NCBI RefSeq assembly: GCF_018982965.1
Contig: NZ_JACBYP010000067.1
Location: 1 to 44,197, forward strand
Direction: 5' to 3'
Source of the DNA: Streptomyces mayonensis
Lineage (GTDB): Bacteria; Actinomycetota; Actinomycetes; Streptomycetales; Streptomycetaceae
Length of the DNA: 44,197 nt
A program made the position numbers and the translations under genes. The notes under the pieces are model-generated. The model saw only the letters and a program-made list of their open reading frames with translations, did not search any database and had not been told where the DNA came from. Below, one piece after another: positions 32,500-43,400 of this stretch. The stretch's first letter is position 1, and every line of letters begins with the position of its first letter.

Positions 32500-33816
32500 A
32501 TGAACGTCCGCCGTCGCAGCAGCGCCGCGGCTCTGGCCGCCACAGCCGTGATAGCCGTCGCCGCCGCGCCCGCGGTCGCCGCCGACCCGTCGCCGTCCAC
32601 CACCGCGTCCACCGCGCCCTCGCCGTCCGCCGCCGCGTCCGGGCTGTACGGGTCCGGCAACCCGCAGTTCGACGGTGTCTGGCGCCAGTCCCTCGCGCTG
32701 CTCGCGCAGGACACGGCCGGTGTGGTGCCGTCGTCGAAGGCCGTGAAGTGGCTTACGGACCAGCAGTGCGCCGACGGCGCCTTCCCGGCCTTCCGCGCCG
32801 ACCCGGCCAAGGCCTGCGACGACAAGACCATGGTCGACACCAACAGCACGGCCGCCGCCGTCCAGGCCCTGTGGGCCGTCGGCGGGCACGGCGACGTCGT
32901 GGAGGACGCCCTCGGCTGGCTGAAGTCCGTGCAGAACAAGGACGGCGGCTGGGGCTACAGCCCCGGCACCCCCAGCGACGCCAACTCCACCTCCGTCGTC
33001 ATCGGCGCCCTGACCGCCACGGAGACCGACCCGGAGGGTGTCGAGAAGGACGGCAAGTCCCCGTACGACGCCCTGCTGACGTTCGCCCTGCCCTGCGCGA
33101 AGGACAAGGGCGAGGGCGCCTTCGCCTTCCAGCCGGACGAGGACGGCAAGCTGCTCGCCAACGCGGACGCGACCGCCGCCGGCGTCCTCGGCGCCCTCGG
33201 CAAGGGCCTGGTCGCCGGGGCCGCCGCCGACGGCACGGCCACGGAGGCGGAAGCCGCCTGCGCCGACGCGAAGAAGCCGACCCGGGAGCAGGCCGCCGCG
33301 AACGGCGCCGCGTACCTCACCGCCGCCGTCGCCGAGCACGGTTACCTCACGTCCGCCCTCGGCGGCTCCACCTCGCAGCCCGACTACGGCAACACCTCCG
33401 ACGCGGTCGTCGCCCTCGCCGCGCAGGGCGGTACCGACAAGGCGGCCGCGCTGATGTCCTGGCTGGAGAAGAACGCCGGGAACTGGGCGAAGGAGAACGG
33501 CCCGGCCGCCTACGCCCAGCTGATCTTCGCCGCCCACGCCGCGGGCACCGACCCGCGCGACTTCGGCGGCACGGACCTGGTCGAGCAACTGAACGCGACG
33601 GGCCCGGCCCCGCAGGGGGCGAAGGCGGGCGACGCCGCGACCACGAGCGGCGACAAGGACGGGGAAGACAAGAAGAAGGACGACGAGAAGGACGAGAAGG
33701 ACGAGAAGGAGGACGACTCCCCCTTCGGCGTCTGGTGGTTCGTCGGCGTCTTCCTGGTCTTCGGCATCGGCATCGGCTTCCTGCTCAGCAACCGTTCGAA
33801 GAAGCAGCAGCCGTGA
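32500..33816 (+). CDS. Secreted, membrane-anchored alpha-toroid protein under B12 riboswitch
   Basis: The 438-aa protein has a signal peptide (SSAAALAATAVIAVAAAPAVAA). A repeated helical toroid follows (about residues 55-365), with prenyltransferase-like repeats such as WLTDQQCADGAFPAF, WLKSVQNKDGGWGYSPG and ADATAAGVLGALGKG. A very charged Lys/Asp/Glu linker leads to a C-terminal membrane helix (GVWWFVGVFLVFGIGIGFLL) and basic tail. It would sit outside the cell, anchored by the C-terminus. The toroid fold is the one used by animal intrinsic factor/transcobalamin to hold B12, and the riboswitch links it to cobalamin. An extracytoplasmic cobalamin- or cobalt-binding role is inferred. It overlaps the next gene by GTGA. 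Confidence 0.88.
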   Translation: MNVRRRSSAAALAATAVIAVAAAPAVAADPSPSTTASTAPSPSAAASGLYGSGNPQFDGVWRQSLALLAQDTAGVVPSSKAVKWLTDQQCADGAFPAFRADPAKACDDKTMVDTNSTAAAVQALWAVGGHGDVVEDALGWLKSVQNKDGGWGYSPGTPSDANSTSVVIGALTATETDPEGVEKDGKSPYDALLTFALPCAKDKGEGAFAFQPDEDGKLLANADATAAGVLGALGKGLVAGAAADGTATEAEAACADAKKPTREQAAANGAAYLTAAVAEHGYLTSALGGSTSQPDYGNTSDAVVALAAQGGTDKAAALMSWLEKNAGNWAKENGPAAYAQLIFAAHAAGTDPRDFGGTDLVEQLNATGPAPQGAKAGDAATTSGDKDGEDKKKDDEKDEKDEKEDDSPFGVWWFVGVFLVFGIGIGFLLSNRSKKQQP

Positions 33817-34493
33817 CCCGCCGCGTCGCCCTCCTCGTCCTGGCCGCGTTCGTCCTGATCGCGGCCGCGGGGCAGGCGCAGGCCGCCGGTTACCGTTACT
33901 GGTCCTTCTGGGACCGCGACGGCGACCAGTGGGCCTACGCCACCCAGGGCCCCTCGACGGCCCGCCCCGCCGACGGCGACGTCCAGGGCTTCCGCTTCTC
34001 GGTGAGCGAGGACTCCGGCGACGCGGCCCAGCCGCGCGGCACGGCGGACTTCGCGTCGATCTGCGCGAAGACACCGGCCGAGGACGGCAGCAAGCGGGTG
34101 GCACTCGTCCTCGACTTCGGCACGGCCTCCGACGCCCCGTCCGGCGAGACCCCGCCGTCCCCGCGCACGGCCTGCGCCCAGGTCTCCCCCGACGCGACCA
34201 CGGCCGACACCCTGGCCGCCGTCGCCGGCCCCCTCCGCTACGACACCAACGCCCTGCTGTGCGCGATCGGGGGGTACCCGAAGTCGGGGTGCGGGGAGCA
34301 GGTGTCGCAGAACCAGGAGAACCAGAAGCAGGAGAAGCAGAACGGGTCGGCAGCACCCGAGGAGAAGAACATCTCGGACGACGACAGCGGCGGCGGCCCC
34401 TCGGTCGGCCTCATCACCGGCATCGCGGCCATCGCCGCCCTGGCCGCCGCGGTCACCTGGCAAGCAAGGCGGCGCAGAAATGCCACCGACTGA
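33813..34493 (+). CDS. SCO2322-like secreted/membrane-anchored protein, probably altered 3-prime end
   Basis: The 226-aa protein has a signal peptide (RVALLVLAAFVLIAAAGQAQ) and a domain beginning AAGYRYWSFWDRDGDQWAYA. It has conserved cysteines in the middle (ICAKTP, TACAQV, LLCAIG, SGCGEQ), a Gln/Asn/Lys-rich linker and a C-terminal helix (VGLITGIAAIAALAAAVTWQ) with a RRRR stop-transfer. The GTG is coupled to the toroid gene. In Streptomyces this family is expected next to cobalt ECF-transporter genes. The final residues (NATD) and stop are read from sequence that resembles PKS, so the true C-terminus may be lost. Confidence 0.82.
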   Translation: MTRRVALLVLAAFVLIAAAGQAQAAGYRYWSFWDRDGDQWAYATQGPSTARPADGDVQGFRFSVSEDSGDAAQPRGTADFASICAKTPAEDGSKRVALVLDFGTASDAPSGETPPSPRTACAQVSPDATTADTLAAVAGPLRYDTNALLCAIGGYPKSGCGEQVSQNQENQKQEKQNGSAAPEEKNISDDDSGGGPSVGLITGIAAIAALAAAVTWQARRRRNATD

Positions 34494-37400
34494 CCCTGCA
34501 CCACCTGCGCCCACCCCCGCCAGCCACCTGGACCAGCACCAGCACCAGCACCACCCTCACCCCGGGCCAACGCCCGCACCCCACCCAGCAACTCCTCCCG
34601 CGACGCACCCGCCACCACCGCACGATGCCCGCGCACCGCACGACCCGCCGCGAGTGCGGCGCCGACATCCGTGGCGGAGGTGTCCGGCCGTGCCTCGACG
34701 AAGGCCGCCAGCCGTCCGGCCTGCGCCCGCAGGGCCTCCTGGTGGTGACCGGAGATCACCCAGGGCACGACCGGGAGTTCGGCGCGTCGCCCCGCTCCGG
34801 ACCCGGTCTCGGCAGGGGCCTGTTCGAGGACGACGTGGGCGTTGGTGCCGCTGATCCCGAACGACGACACACCCGCCCGGCGCAGCCTCCCCACCTCGGG
34901 CCACTCACGCGCCCGGTCCAGCAACCGCACCCCACCCGACGACCAGTCCACATGCGGCGACGGCCGCCCGGCATGCAGCGACGCCGGCAACACCCCCCGC
35001 CGCAACGCCTCCACCATCTTGATCACACCCGCCACACCCGCCGCCGCCTGCGTGTGCCCCACATTCGACTTCACCGACCCCAGCCACAACGGCCGCCCGG
35101 CATCCCGCCCCTGCCCGTACGTCGCCAGCAGCGCCTCCGCCTCGATGGGGTCGCCGAGGACGGTGCCGGTGCCGTGCGCCTCCACCGCGTCCACGTCCGA
35201 GGTGGCCAGCCCGGCGTCCGCCAACGCGGCGCGGATCACGCGCTGCTGCGCGGGGCCGTTCGGTGCCGTGAGGCCGTTCGACGCACCGTCCTGGTTGATC
35301 GCACTGCCCCGGACGACCGCGAGCACCCGGTGTCCGTTGCGCCGCGCGTCCGACAGCCGCTCCAGGACCAGGACGCCCGCACCCTCGGCCATCCCTATGC
35401 CGTCGGCGTCCGTCGAGAAGGGCTTGCAGCGGCCGTCGGCCGCAAGACCCCGCTGACGGGCGAACTGGACGAAGGGGCCGGGGGTCGCCATGACGGTCAC
35501 GCCGCCGGCCAGCGCGAGGTCGCACTCGCCCGACCGCAGGGCCCTGCCCGCCAGGTGGATCGCCACCAGCGACGACGAGCACGCCGTGTCCACCGTCACC
35601 GCCGGCCCCTCGAAACCGAACGTGTAGGCCACCCGGCCGGACAGGACGCTGCCCGCGCCGCCGGTCATGAGCAGGCCCTCGACGTGTCCGGGGGTCCGCT
35701 CCGGGGCCGGTGCGTAGTCGTGGTAGACCTGCCCCGCGAACACTCCGGTGCGGCTGCCGTGCAGGTCGTCGGCGTCGAGTCCGGCCTGTTCGAGGGCTTC
35801 CCAGGAGGTCTCGAGGAGCAGCCGCTGCTGCGGGTCCATCGCCAGCGCCTCACGCGGCGAGATCCCGAAGAAACCCGCGTCGAAGTCGCCCGCGTCGTGG
35901 AGGAAGCCCCCTTCGCGGGTGTACGACGTGCCGGTGTGGTCCGGGTCGGGGTGGTAGAGCCCGTCGAGGTCCCAGCCGCGGTCCGCCGGGAAGCGGCCGA
36001 TGCCGTCGGCGCCGGTGGCGGCCAGCTCCCAGAGTTCCCCGGGGCTGGTGACGCCGCCGGGATAGCGGCAGGCCATGCCGACGATCGCGAGGGGTTCGTC
36101 GGTGGGGGCGGCGGGCGCGGCGGGCTCCTCCTGCCGGGCCGGGCCGGGCAGCTGGTCCACCAGGTGGGCGGCCAGCTCCGTGGGGGTGGGGTGGTCGAAG
36201 ACCAGTCCGGCGGGGAGGCGCAGTCCGGTGGCGTTGTTCAGCCGGTTGCGCAGTTCGAGTGCGCCGAGCGAGTCGAAGCCGGAGTCGCGGAAGGCACGCG
36301 TGGCGGGGACCCGGTCGGCCGAGGCGTGGCCGAGTACGGCGGCGGCCAGGTCGCGTACGAGCCCGAGGGCCAGGTCGATCCGCTCGTCCGGTGTCAGGGC
36401 CGTCAGACGCTCGGTGAAGGTTCCGTCGCTGCCCGCGGGCCGTGGCGGGCGGACGAGTCCGCGCAGCAGTGGCGGGATCCCCTCGCTCTCCGCCTGTTCG
36501 CGTACCTGTCGAAGGTCCAGCCTGGTGGGCACGGCGAGCGGTGCGGGGTCCGCGACCGCCCGGTCGAACAGCGCGAGGGCCTGGTCCTCGGGCAGGGGCG
36601 CCACGCCCAGCCGGGCCAGCCTGGCGCGGTCGGTGGTGTCGAGTCCGGAGGCCATGCCGCCGCTGAGGTCGTCCTGGTCCCACAGGCCCCAGGCGTGGCT
36701 CTGTCCCGGCAGACCGAGGTCGGCGCGGTGGGCGGCGAGTGCGTCCAGGAAGGCGTTGGCGGCCGCGTAGTTGGCCTGCCCCGCGCCGCCGAGGAGGCCG
36801 GAGACCGAGGACATGAGGACGAACGCGGTCAGCGGCTCGTCCTTGGTCAGTTCATGCAGGTTCCAGGCGGCGTCGACCTTGGGGCGCAGCACGGTCGTGA
36901 GCTGGTCGGGCGTCAGGGAGGTGACGACTCCGTCGTCGAGGACGCCCGCCGCGTGCACCACCGCGGTGGGGGTGTGGTCGGCGCGGATGCCCGCGAGCGC
37001 GGTCCGCAGGGCTTCGCGGTCTGCAGGGTCGCAGCCGAGGGTGGTCACCTCGCAGCCCGCCCCGGCGAGTTCGGCGGTGAGGTCGCGGGTCGCCTCGCCT
37101 CCCCGTCGGCTGACGAGGACGAGTCGGCGTACGCCGTGCTCATGGACCAGGCGCCGGGCGATCAGCCGGCCGATGTGTCCGGTGGCGCCGGTGAGCAGGA
37201 CCGTGCTGTCGGGACCGAAGGGGGCGGGGGTGTCGTCGGCCCGGTCGGTGGAGCGCGTGAGGCGAGGGGTGTGGACGCGGCCGGCGCGCAGGGCGACCTG
37301 GGGTTCCTCGCCCGCGGCGACGGCGGGCAGGAGCCGCAGCGACGCGGGGTCCCGGTCGGTGTCGGCGAGGAGGAACCGTCCGGGTGTCTCGGTGTGCGCG

Positions 37401-40400
37401 GTGCGCAGGAAGCCCCAGACGGTGGCGGCGGCGGCGCCGGTCGCGGGGGCCGGGCCGGCTGCTCCCTCGGTGACGGCGAGCAGCCGGGTGCCGGCCAGCC
37501 GTTCGTCGAGGAGCAGGGCGCGGGCGGTCGCCAGGGCCGTGGCCGTGTGATCGTGCGCCGCGGTCACGGTGTCGTCGTGCCGGTCGCCGACGGTCCACAC
37601 GAGGAGGTCGGGCGCGGGGGCACCGGCGTCGAGGGCGGCGAGCAGACCGTCGAGGTCGCGGTGGGCGTCCGGTGCGGCGCCGGCACTCCGGAGCGCTTCG
37701 AGTACGGGGACGCCGTCGCCGTCGCCCAGTACGGCCCACCGGCCGGTGGGGCGTTCCTCGCCGGGCTGCGTCAGCGGTTCCCATTCCACGGCGAACAGGG
37801 AGCGGGCTGCCGCTCCGTGCGACGCGGTGAGCTGCGCGGTGTCGGCGGGCCGCAGGGTGAGGGAGCCGATGCTCGCGACCCGCCGCCCCGACGGTTCGGC
37901 GAGGTCGAGGGCGACGGCGGAGTCGCCGGAGCGGGTGATCCGGGCGCGCAGCACGCGGGCTCCGGGTGCGTGCACGGCGACGTCGTCGAAGGCGTACGGC
38001 AGGCGCACTCCGTCCTCGGAGCGGGTGGTGGTGACCACGGCGTGCAGGACGGCGTCGAGCAGTGCCGGATGGAGGGTGAAGCCCTCGTCGTCGGGGGACG
38101 CCGGTTCGCCGTGCTCGGGCAGTCGCGCCTCCGCGTAGACGGTGCCGTCGGGGGCGTGCCAGAGGCGGGCGAGTCGCTGGAAGGCGGGGCCGTAGGCGTA
38201 GCCGGCGTCGGCCATTTCGTCGTAGAGGCCGGTGAGGTCGGCCTCGGTGGTGCCGGAGGGCGGCCAGGTGGCGGCCCACTGGGGTTCGGCGGGCTCCGGT
38301 GCGGGGGCGTCCGCGCGGAGCACCGCCGTCGCGTGGTGGACCCAGGAGGGGGCGGAGTCCCGGGTGTCCGGGCCGGCGTCGGTGCCGGGACGGCTGTGCA
38401 CGGTCGCGGTCGCGCCGTCGGGGCCGTCGGGGGTGACGGTGACCTGGAGGTCCGTGGTGTCGCTTCCGGTGGGCAGCGGCAGCGGGGCGTGCAGGGTGAG
38501 TTCACCGATGTGGGGGGTTCCGTACCGTTCGCCCGCGTGCACCGCCAGTTCGAGCAGGGCGGTTCCCGGCAGGAGCGGAAGGGTGCCGACGGCGTGGTCG
38601 CGGAGCCAGCGGTGGCGGTACGGGGTGAGCCGCCCGGTCAGGACGAGGCTCAAACCGGTGGCGGTGCGCAGGGCCGCGCCGAGCAGCGGGTGGCGGTCCG
38701 GGGTGAGTCCGGCGGACGCGACGTCCGGGGCGCCGGTGCCGGGGCCGGTGTCGAGCCAGTAGCGTTCGTGCTGGAAGGCGTACGTGGGCAGCGGGACGTG
38801 GCGGGCTCCGGTGCCGGTGTAGATCCGGCTCCAGTCCACGGGGAGGCCGTGCGTGAAGACGGCGCTCAGTGAGGTCAGCAGGCGTCGCAGACCGCCGTCG
38901 CCGAGGACCAGCGAGCCGGTCACGACCGCGTCCCGGCCCGCGTCCTCCAGCGTCTGCGTCACGCTCCCGGCGAGCACCGGGTGGGCGCTGCATTCCACGA
39001 AGGCGTCGAAGCCGTCGGCGGCCAGTTCCCGTACCGCTTCCTCGAAGCGGACCCGGTGGCGGAGATTGCGCACCCAGTAGGCGGCGTCCGGCACCTCGTC
39101 GCCGAGCCAGTCGCCGGTGACCGTCGAGAAGAACGGCACCCGGGCGCGGTCCGCGCGGATGGGGGCCAGGTCGGCGAGGATCCGGTCGGTGAGCGCGTCC
39201 ACCTGTGCCGAGTGGGAGGCGTAGTCGACCGGGATGCGGCGGGCCCGGACGCCGCGGGTCTCGCAGTCGGCCATCAGGGCGTCGAGCGCGTCGGTGCCGC
39301 CGGAGACCACGGTGGATCCGGGCCCGTTCACCGCGGCGACCGTGACCTCCTCCCCGTAGCCGGCGAGTATCCCCTCCACCTCGGCGAGGGGCCGCTGCAC
39401 GGCGACCATGCCGCCGTGGCCGGCGAGTTCCGCGGCGATCGCCCGACTCCGCAACGCCACCACCCGCGCACCGTCCTCCAGACTCAACGCACCCGCCACC
39501 ACCGCAGCCGCGATCTCCCCCTGCGAATGCCCCACCACCGCAGCCGGACGCACCCCGAACCACTCCCACACCCGAGCCAACGACACCATCACCGCCCACA
39601 ACGCAGGCTGCACCACCTCCACCCGACCCAACGCCACCCCATCACCCAACGCCTCCCACAACGGAACATCCACAAACGGCTCCAACGCCGCCGCACACTC
39701 CCCCAACCGCTCCGCAAACACCGGCACATCACCCAACAACCCCAACGCCATACCCACCCACTGCGACCCCTGACCCGGGAAGACGAAGACGACGCGGTCG
39801 TCGGCGGAGGTGGCCGTGCCGGTCACGACGGCGGGTGTCGGCCGGCCCTCGGCCAGGGCGGTCAGGGCGGTCAGGGCGGTCAGGGCGCCGGCCGGGTCGG
39901 CGCCGGTCGCGCCGAGGACGACCGCCCGGTGGTCGAGTACGGCGCGTGTGGTCGCGAGGGCGTGGCCGATGTCGTCGCCCCGGGGGGCCCGGGTGTCCCG
40001 TGCGGCGCCTTCCGCCAACGGCAGCAGGCGCCGGGCCTGGTCCCGCAGGGCCGCGTCGGACCGCGCCGTCAGCGTCCAGGGTTCGACGGTGCCGTCGGTG
40101 GGGTGGTCGTCGTCGCGGGCCTCCGGGTCCGGCCCCTGTTCCAGGATGACGTGGGCGTTGGTGCCGCTGACGCCGAAGGACGAGACACCGGCGCGGCGCG
40201 GCCGTCCCGTCTCCGGCCAGTCGCGGGGCCCGGTGAGGAGTGCCACGGTGCCGGTGGACCAGTCGACGTGTGCGGAGGGCTCTTCGGCGTGCAGGGTCCG
40301 GGGCAGGGCTGCGTGCCGCAGGGCGAGGACGGTCTTGATGACGCCCGCGACACCGGCCGCGGCCTGCGTGTGGCCGATGTTCGACTTCACCGACCCCAGC

Positions 40401-43400
40401 CACAACGGCCGTCCGGGATCACGCCCCTGCCCGTACGTCGCCAGCAGCGCCCCGGCCTCGATCGGATCACCCAGCTTCGTACCCGTACCGTGCGCCTCCA
40501 CCACGTCCACGTCCGACCCGTCCAGCCCGGCGTCCGCCAACGCCGCCCGGATGACCTGTTGCTGCGCGGGGCCGCTGGGTGCGGACAGGCCGTTCGACGC
40601 GCCGTCCTGGTTGACCGCGCTGCCCCGCACGACCGCGAGCACCCGGTGGCCGTTGCGCCGGGCGTCCGAGAGCCGTTCGACGACGAGGACGCCGACCCCC
40701 TCGGCGAACCCGGCGCCGTCCGCACCGGCTGCGAACGCCTTGCTGCGGCCGTCGGCGGCCAGACCGCCCTGGCGGGTGAACTCGGTGAAGATGCCCGGGG
40801 TGGACATGACGGTGACACCGCCGGTGAGGGCCAGGTCGCACTCGCCCTGCCGGAGCGAGCGCACGGCCAGGTGCAGGGCGACGAGGGACGACGAGCAGGC
40901 GGTGTCGACGGTGAGGGCCGGGCCCTCCAGTCCGAGGGTGTAGGCGACCCGCCCGGAGAGGACGCTGCCGATGTTGCCCGTGGCGACGTATCCGGCGGTC
41001 TCCTCGGGGACGTCGGGACTGACCGTGAGGTAGTCGCCGCCGTTGGTGCCGGTGAACACGGCTGTGCGGGTGCCGTGCAGGCCGGTCGGGTCGATGCCGG
41101 CCTGTTCGAGCGCTTCCCAGGAGGTTTCGAGGAGCAGCCGCTGCTGCGGGTCCATCGCCAGCGCCTCACGCGGCGAGATCCCGAAGAACTCCGCGTCGAA
41201 ATCGCCCGCGTCGTGGAGGAATCCGCCCTCGTGGGCGGTCGACGTGCCGGCGCGGTCGCCCGGGTCGGTTCCCCGGAGGGCGTCGAGGTCCCAGCCCCGG
41301 TCGTCGGGGAACGGGGTGATGGCGTCGCCCCCGTCGCGGAGCAGCTGCCACAGCTGCTGCGGGGAGCGGACGTCTCCGGGGAAGCGGCAGCCCATGCCGA
41401 CGACGGCGATCAGGTCGTCCCCGTCCGCCGGGGCCGGAGCGGGGCCGGGCGCGGGGACCGGGGCCGGGTCCGCGCCGGGGCCGCCGACGAGTTCGTCCCG
41501 CAGGTGGGCGGCGAGATCGCGGGCGGTGGGGTGGTCGAAGACGATGGTGGAGGCCAGCCGCAGTCCGGTCGCCTTGTTCAGCCGGTTGCGCAGTTCGACG
41601 GCGGTGACGGAGTCGAAGCCGAGGTCGCGGTAGGCGGTCGTGGGATCGACGGCGTCGGGTCCGGAGTGGCCGAGGACCTCGGCAGCCTGTTCGCGGACGA
41701 GGGTGAGCAGGGCGGCCTGCTGTTCGGCCCGGCCGCCCAGCGCGGCGACGCGCCCGGCGAGAGTACCGGCGGCGGTGCCGGGGGCCGGCCCGGTGGCCGC
41801 GGCGGTGAGCCGGCGGACCTCGGGCAGGTCGGCGAGGAAGGGGCTGGGGCGGGTGGCGGTGTAGGCCACGTGGAACCTGTCCCACTCCACGTCCGCGACG
41901 ACGACGGTCGGTTCGGTGTCGCCGGCCGCCGCGACGAGGGCCTCGGCGGCCAGGCCGGGGTCCATCACGGGCAGGCCGTGGCGGCCGGCGGTCGCCTCGA
42001 TGTCGCCCTCGGTGGCCATGCCGCGCTCGTCCCAGATGCTCCAGGCGATGGAGGTGGCGGGCAGTCCCAGGGCGTGCCGCTGCTCGGCGAGGGCGTCCAG
42101 GTAGGCGTTGCCGGGGGCGTAGTTGCCCTGTCCGGAGGCGCCCAGGGTGCCGGCCAGGGAGGAGAAGAGCACGAAGGCGTCCAGGCCGGTGTCCAGGGTC
42201 AGTTCGTGCAGGTGCCGGGCGCCGTCGGCCTTGACCCGCAGGACCTGGTCGATCCGGTCGGGGGTGAGGCGTTCGACGACGGAGTCGTCCAGGACGGCGG
42301 CGGTGTGCACGACCGCCGTCAGCGGATGGTCGGCGGGCACGGTCGCGAGCAGTTCGGCTACGGCCTCCCGGTCGCCGACGTCGCAGGCGGTGAGGGTGAC
42401 GCGGACGCCGGTCTCCTCCAGTTCGGCGCGCAGTTCGGCGGCGCCCGGCGCGTCCGGGCCGCGTCGGCTCGCCAGCAGGAGGTGGTCGGCGCCGTGCCGG
42501 GCGAGGTGGCGGGCCACGCGGGCGCCGAGACCGCCGGTGCCGCCGGTCACCAGGACGGTGCCGTGCGGGCGCCACGCCGGCCGCGTCCCGGTGGGGGCAC
42601 CGGTGCGGGACAGGCGCCGGACGAGCGCGCCGGACGGCCGCAGGGCCACCTGGTCCTCGCCGCTGCCGCCGGCCAGGACCGCCGCGAGGAGGCGGCCCGT
42701 GCGCCCGTCGGGGCGGGCGGGCAGGTCGACGAGGCCGCCGAACCGCTCGGGGTGTTCCAGGGCCGCGATCCGGCCGAGGCCCCACACCATGTGCTGGGCC
42801 GCGGCGGCGTCCCGGGCGGTGCGCGCGTCCTCGGCGGTCGCGGTGACCGCGTCGTGGGTCAGGCACCACAGAGGGCCGCTGCACCCGGCCTCGCCGAGCG
42901 CCTGGAACAGGGCGACGGTGGTGGTGAGGCCGGTGCGTTCGACGCGTCCCCGAGCGGTTCCGTCTCCGTCGGTGACGGTCAGCAGGGACAGCACCCCCGC
43001 GAAGGCTCCGTCGGGCAGCAGGCGGACGACGTCGTCCCGGGTGGCGTCCGCGGTGAGGGTGAGCGTGGTGACGTCACCACCGTGTTCGCGTACGGCGGCG
43101 GCGACCGCGGCGGCGCAGTCGGCCGCCGCGGCGGAGTCCGCCGGGACCGCCAGCAGCCACGTGCCGCTCAGTACGGGATCGCCGGGCAGGGTCGCCGGGG
43201 CCCAGCGCACGTGGTACCGCCAGGAGTCGACAGCGGCCTCGGCCGTACGGTGGCGGCGCCAGGTCCGCAGCGCGGGCAGTACGCCGTCCAGGGCGTCGCC
43301 GTCCACGTCGAGCAGGTCGGCGAGGGTTCCGGCGTCGTCGCTCTGCACCGCTTCCCAGAAGCCGGTGTCGTCGCCGGGGCGCGAGGTGTCCGGCGCGGCG

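Noticed and set aside
34400..34700. Insertion sequence or transposon at the PKS junction
   Set aside because: No transposase, terminal inverted repeats or target duplication can be seen.
34480..34854. Short plus-strand frame (Pro/His-rich) starting at the junction
   Set aside because: It might mark the start of a lost ECF gene, but its sequence is antisense to the PKS KS-AT linker and shows no family signal.
33929..38872. 1647-aa plus-strand open frame opposite the PKS
   Set aside because: It is antisense of KS, ACP, KR and DH domains that are unmistakable on the minus strand.
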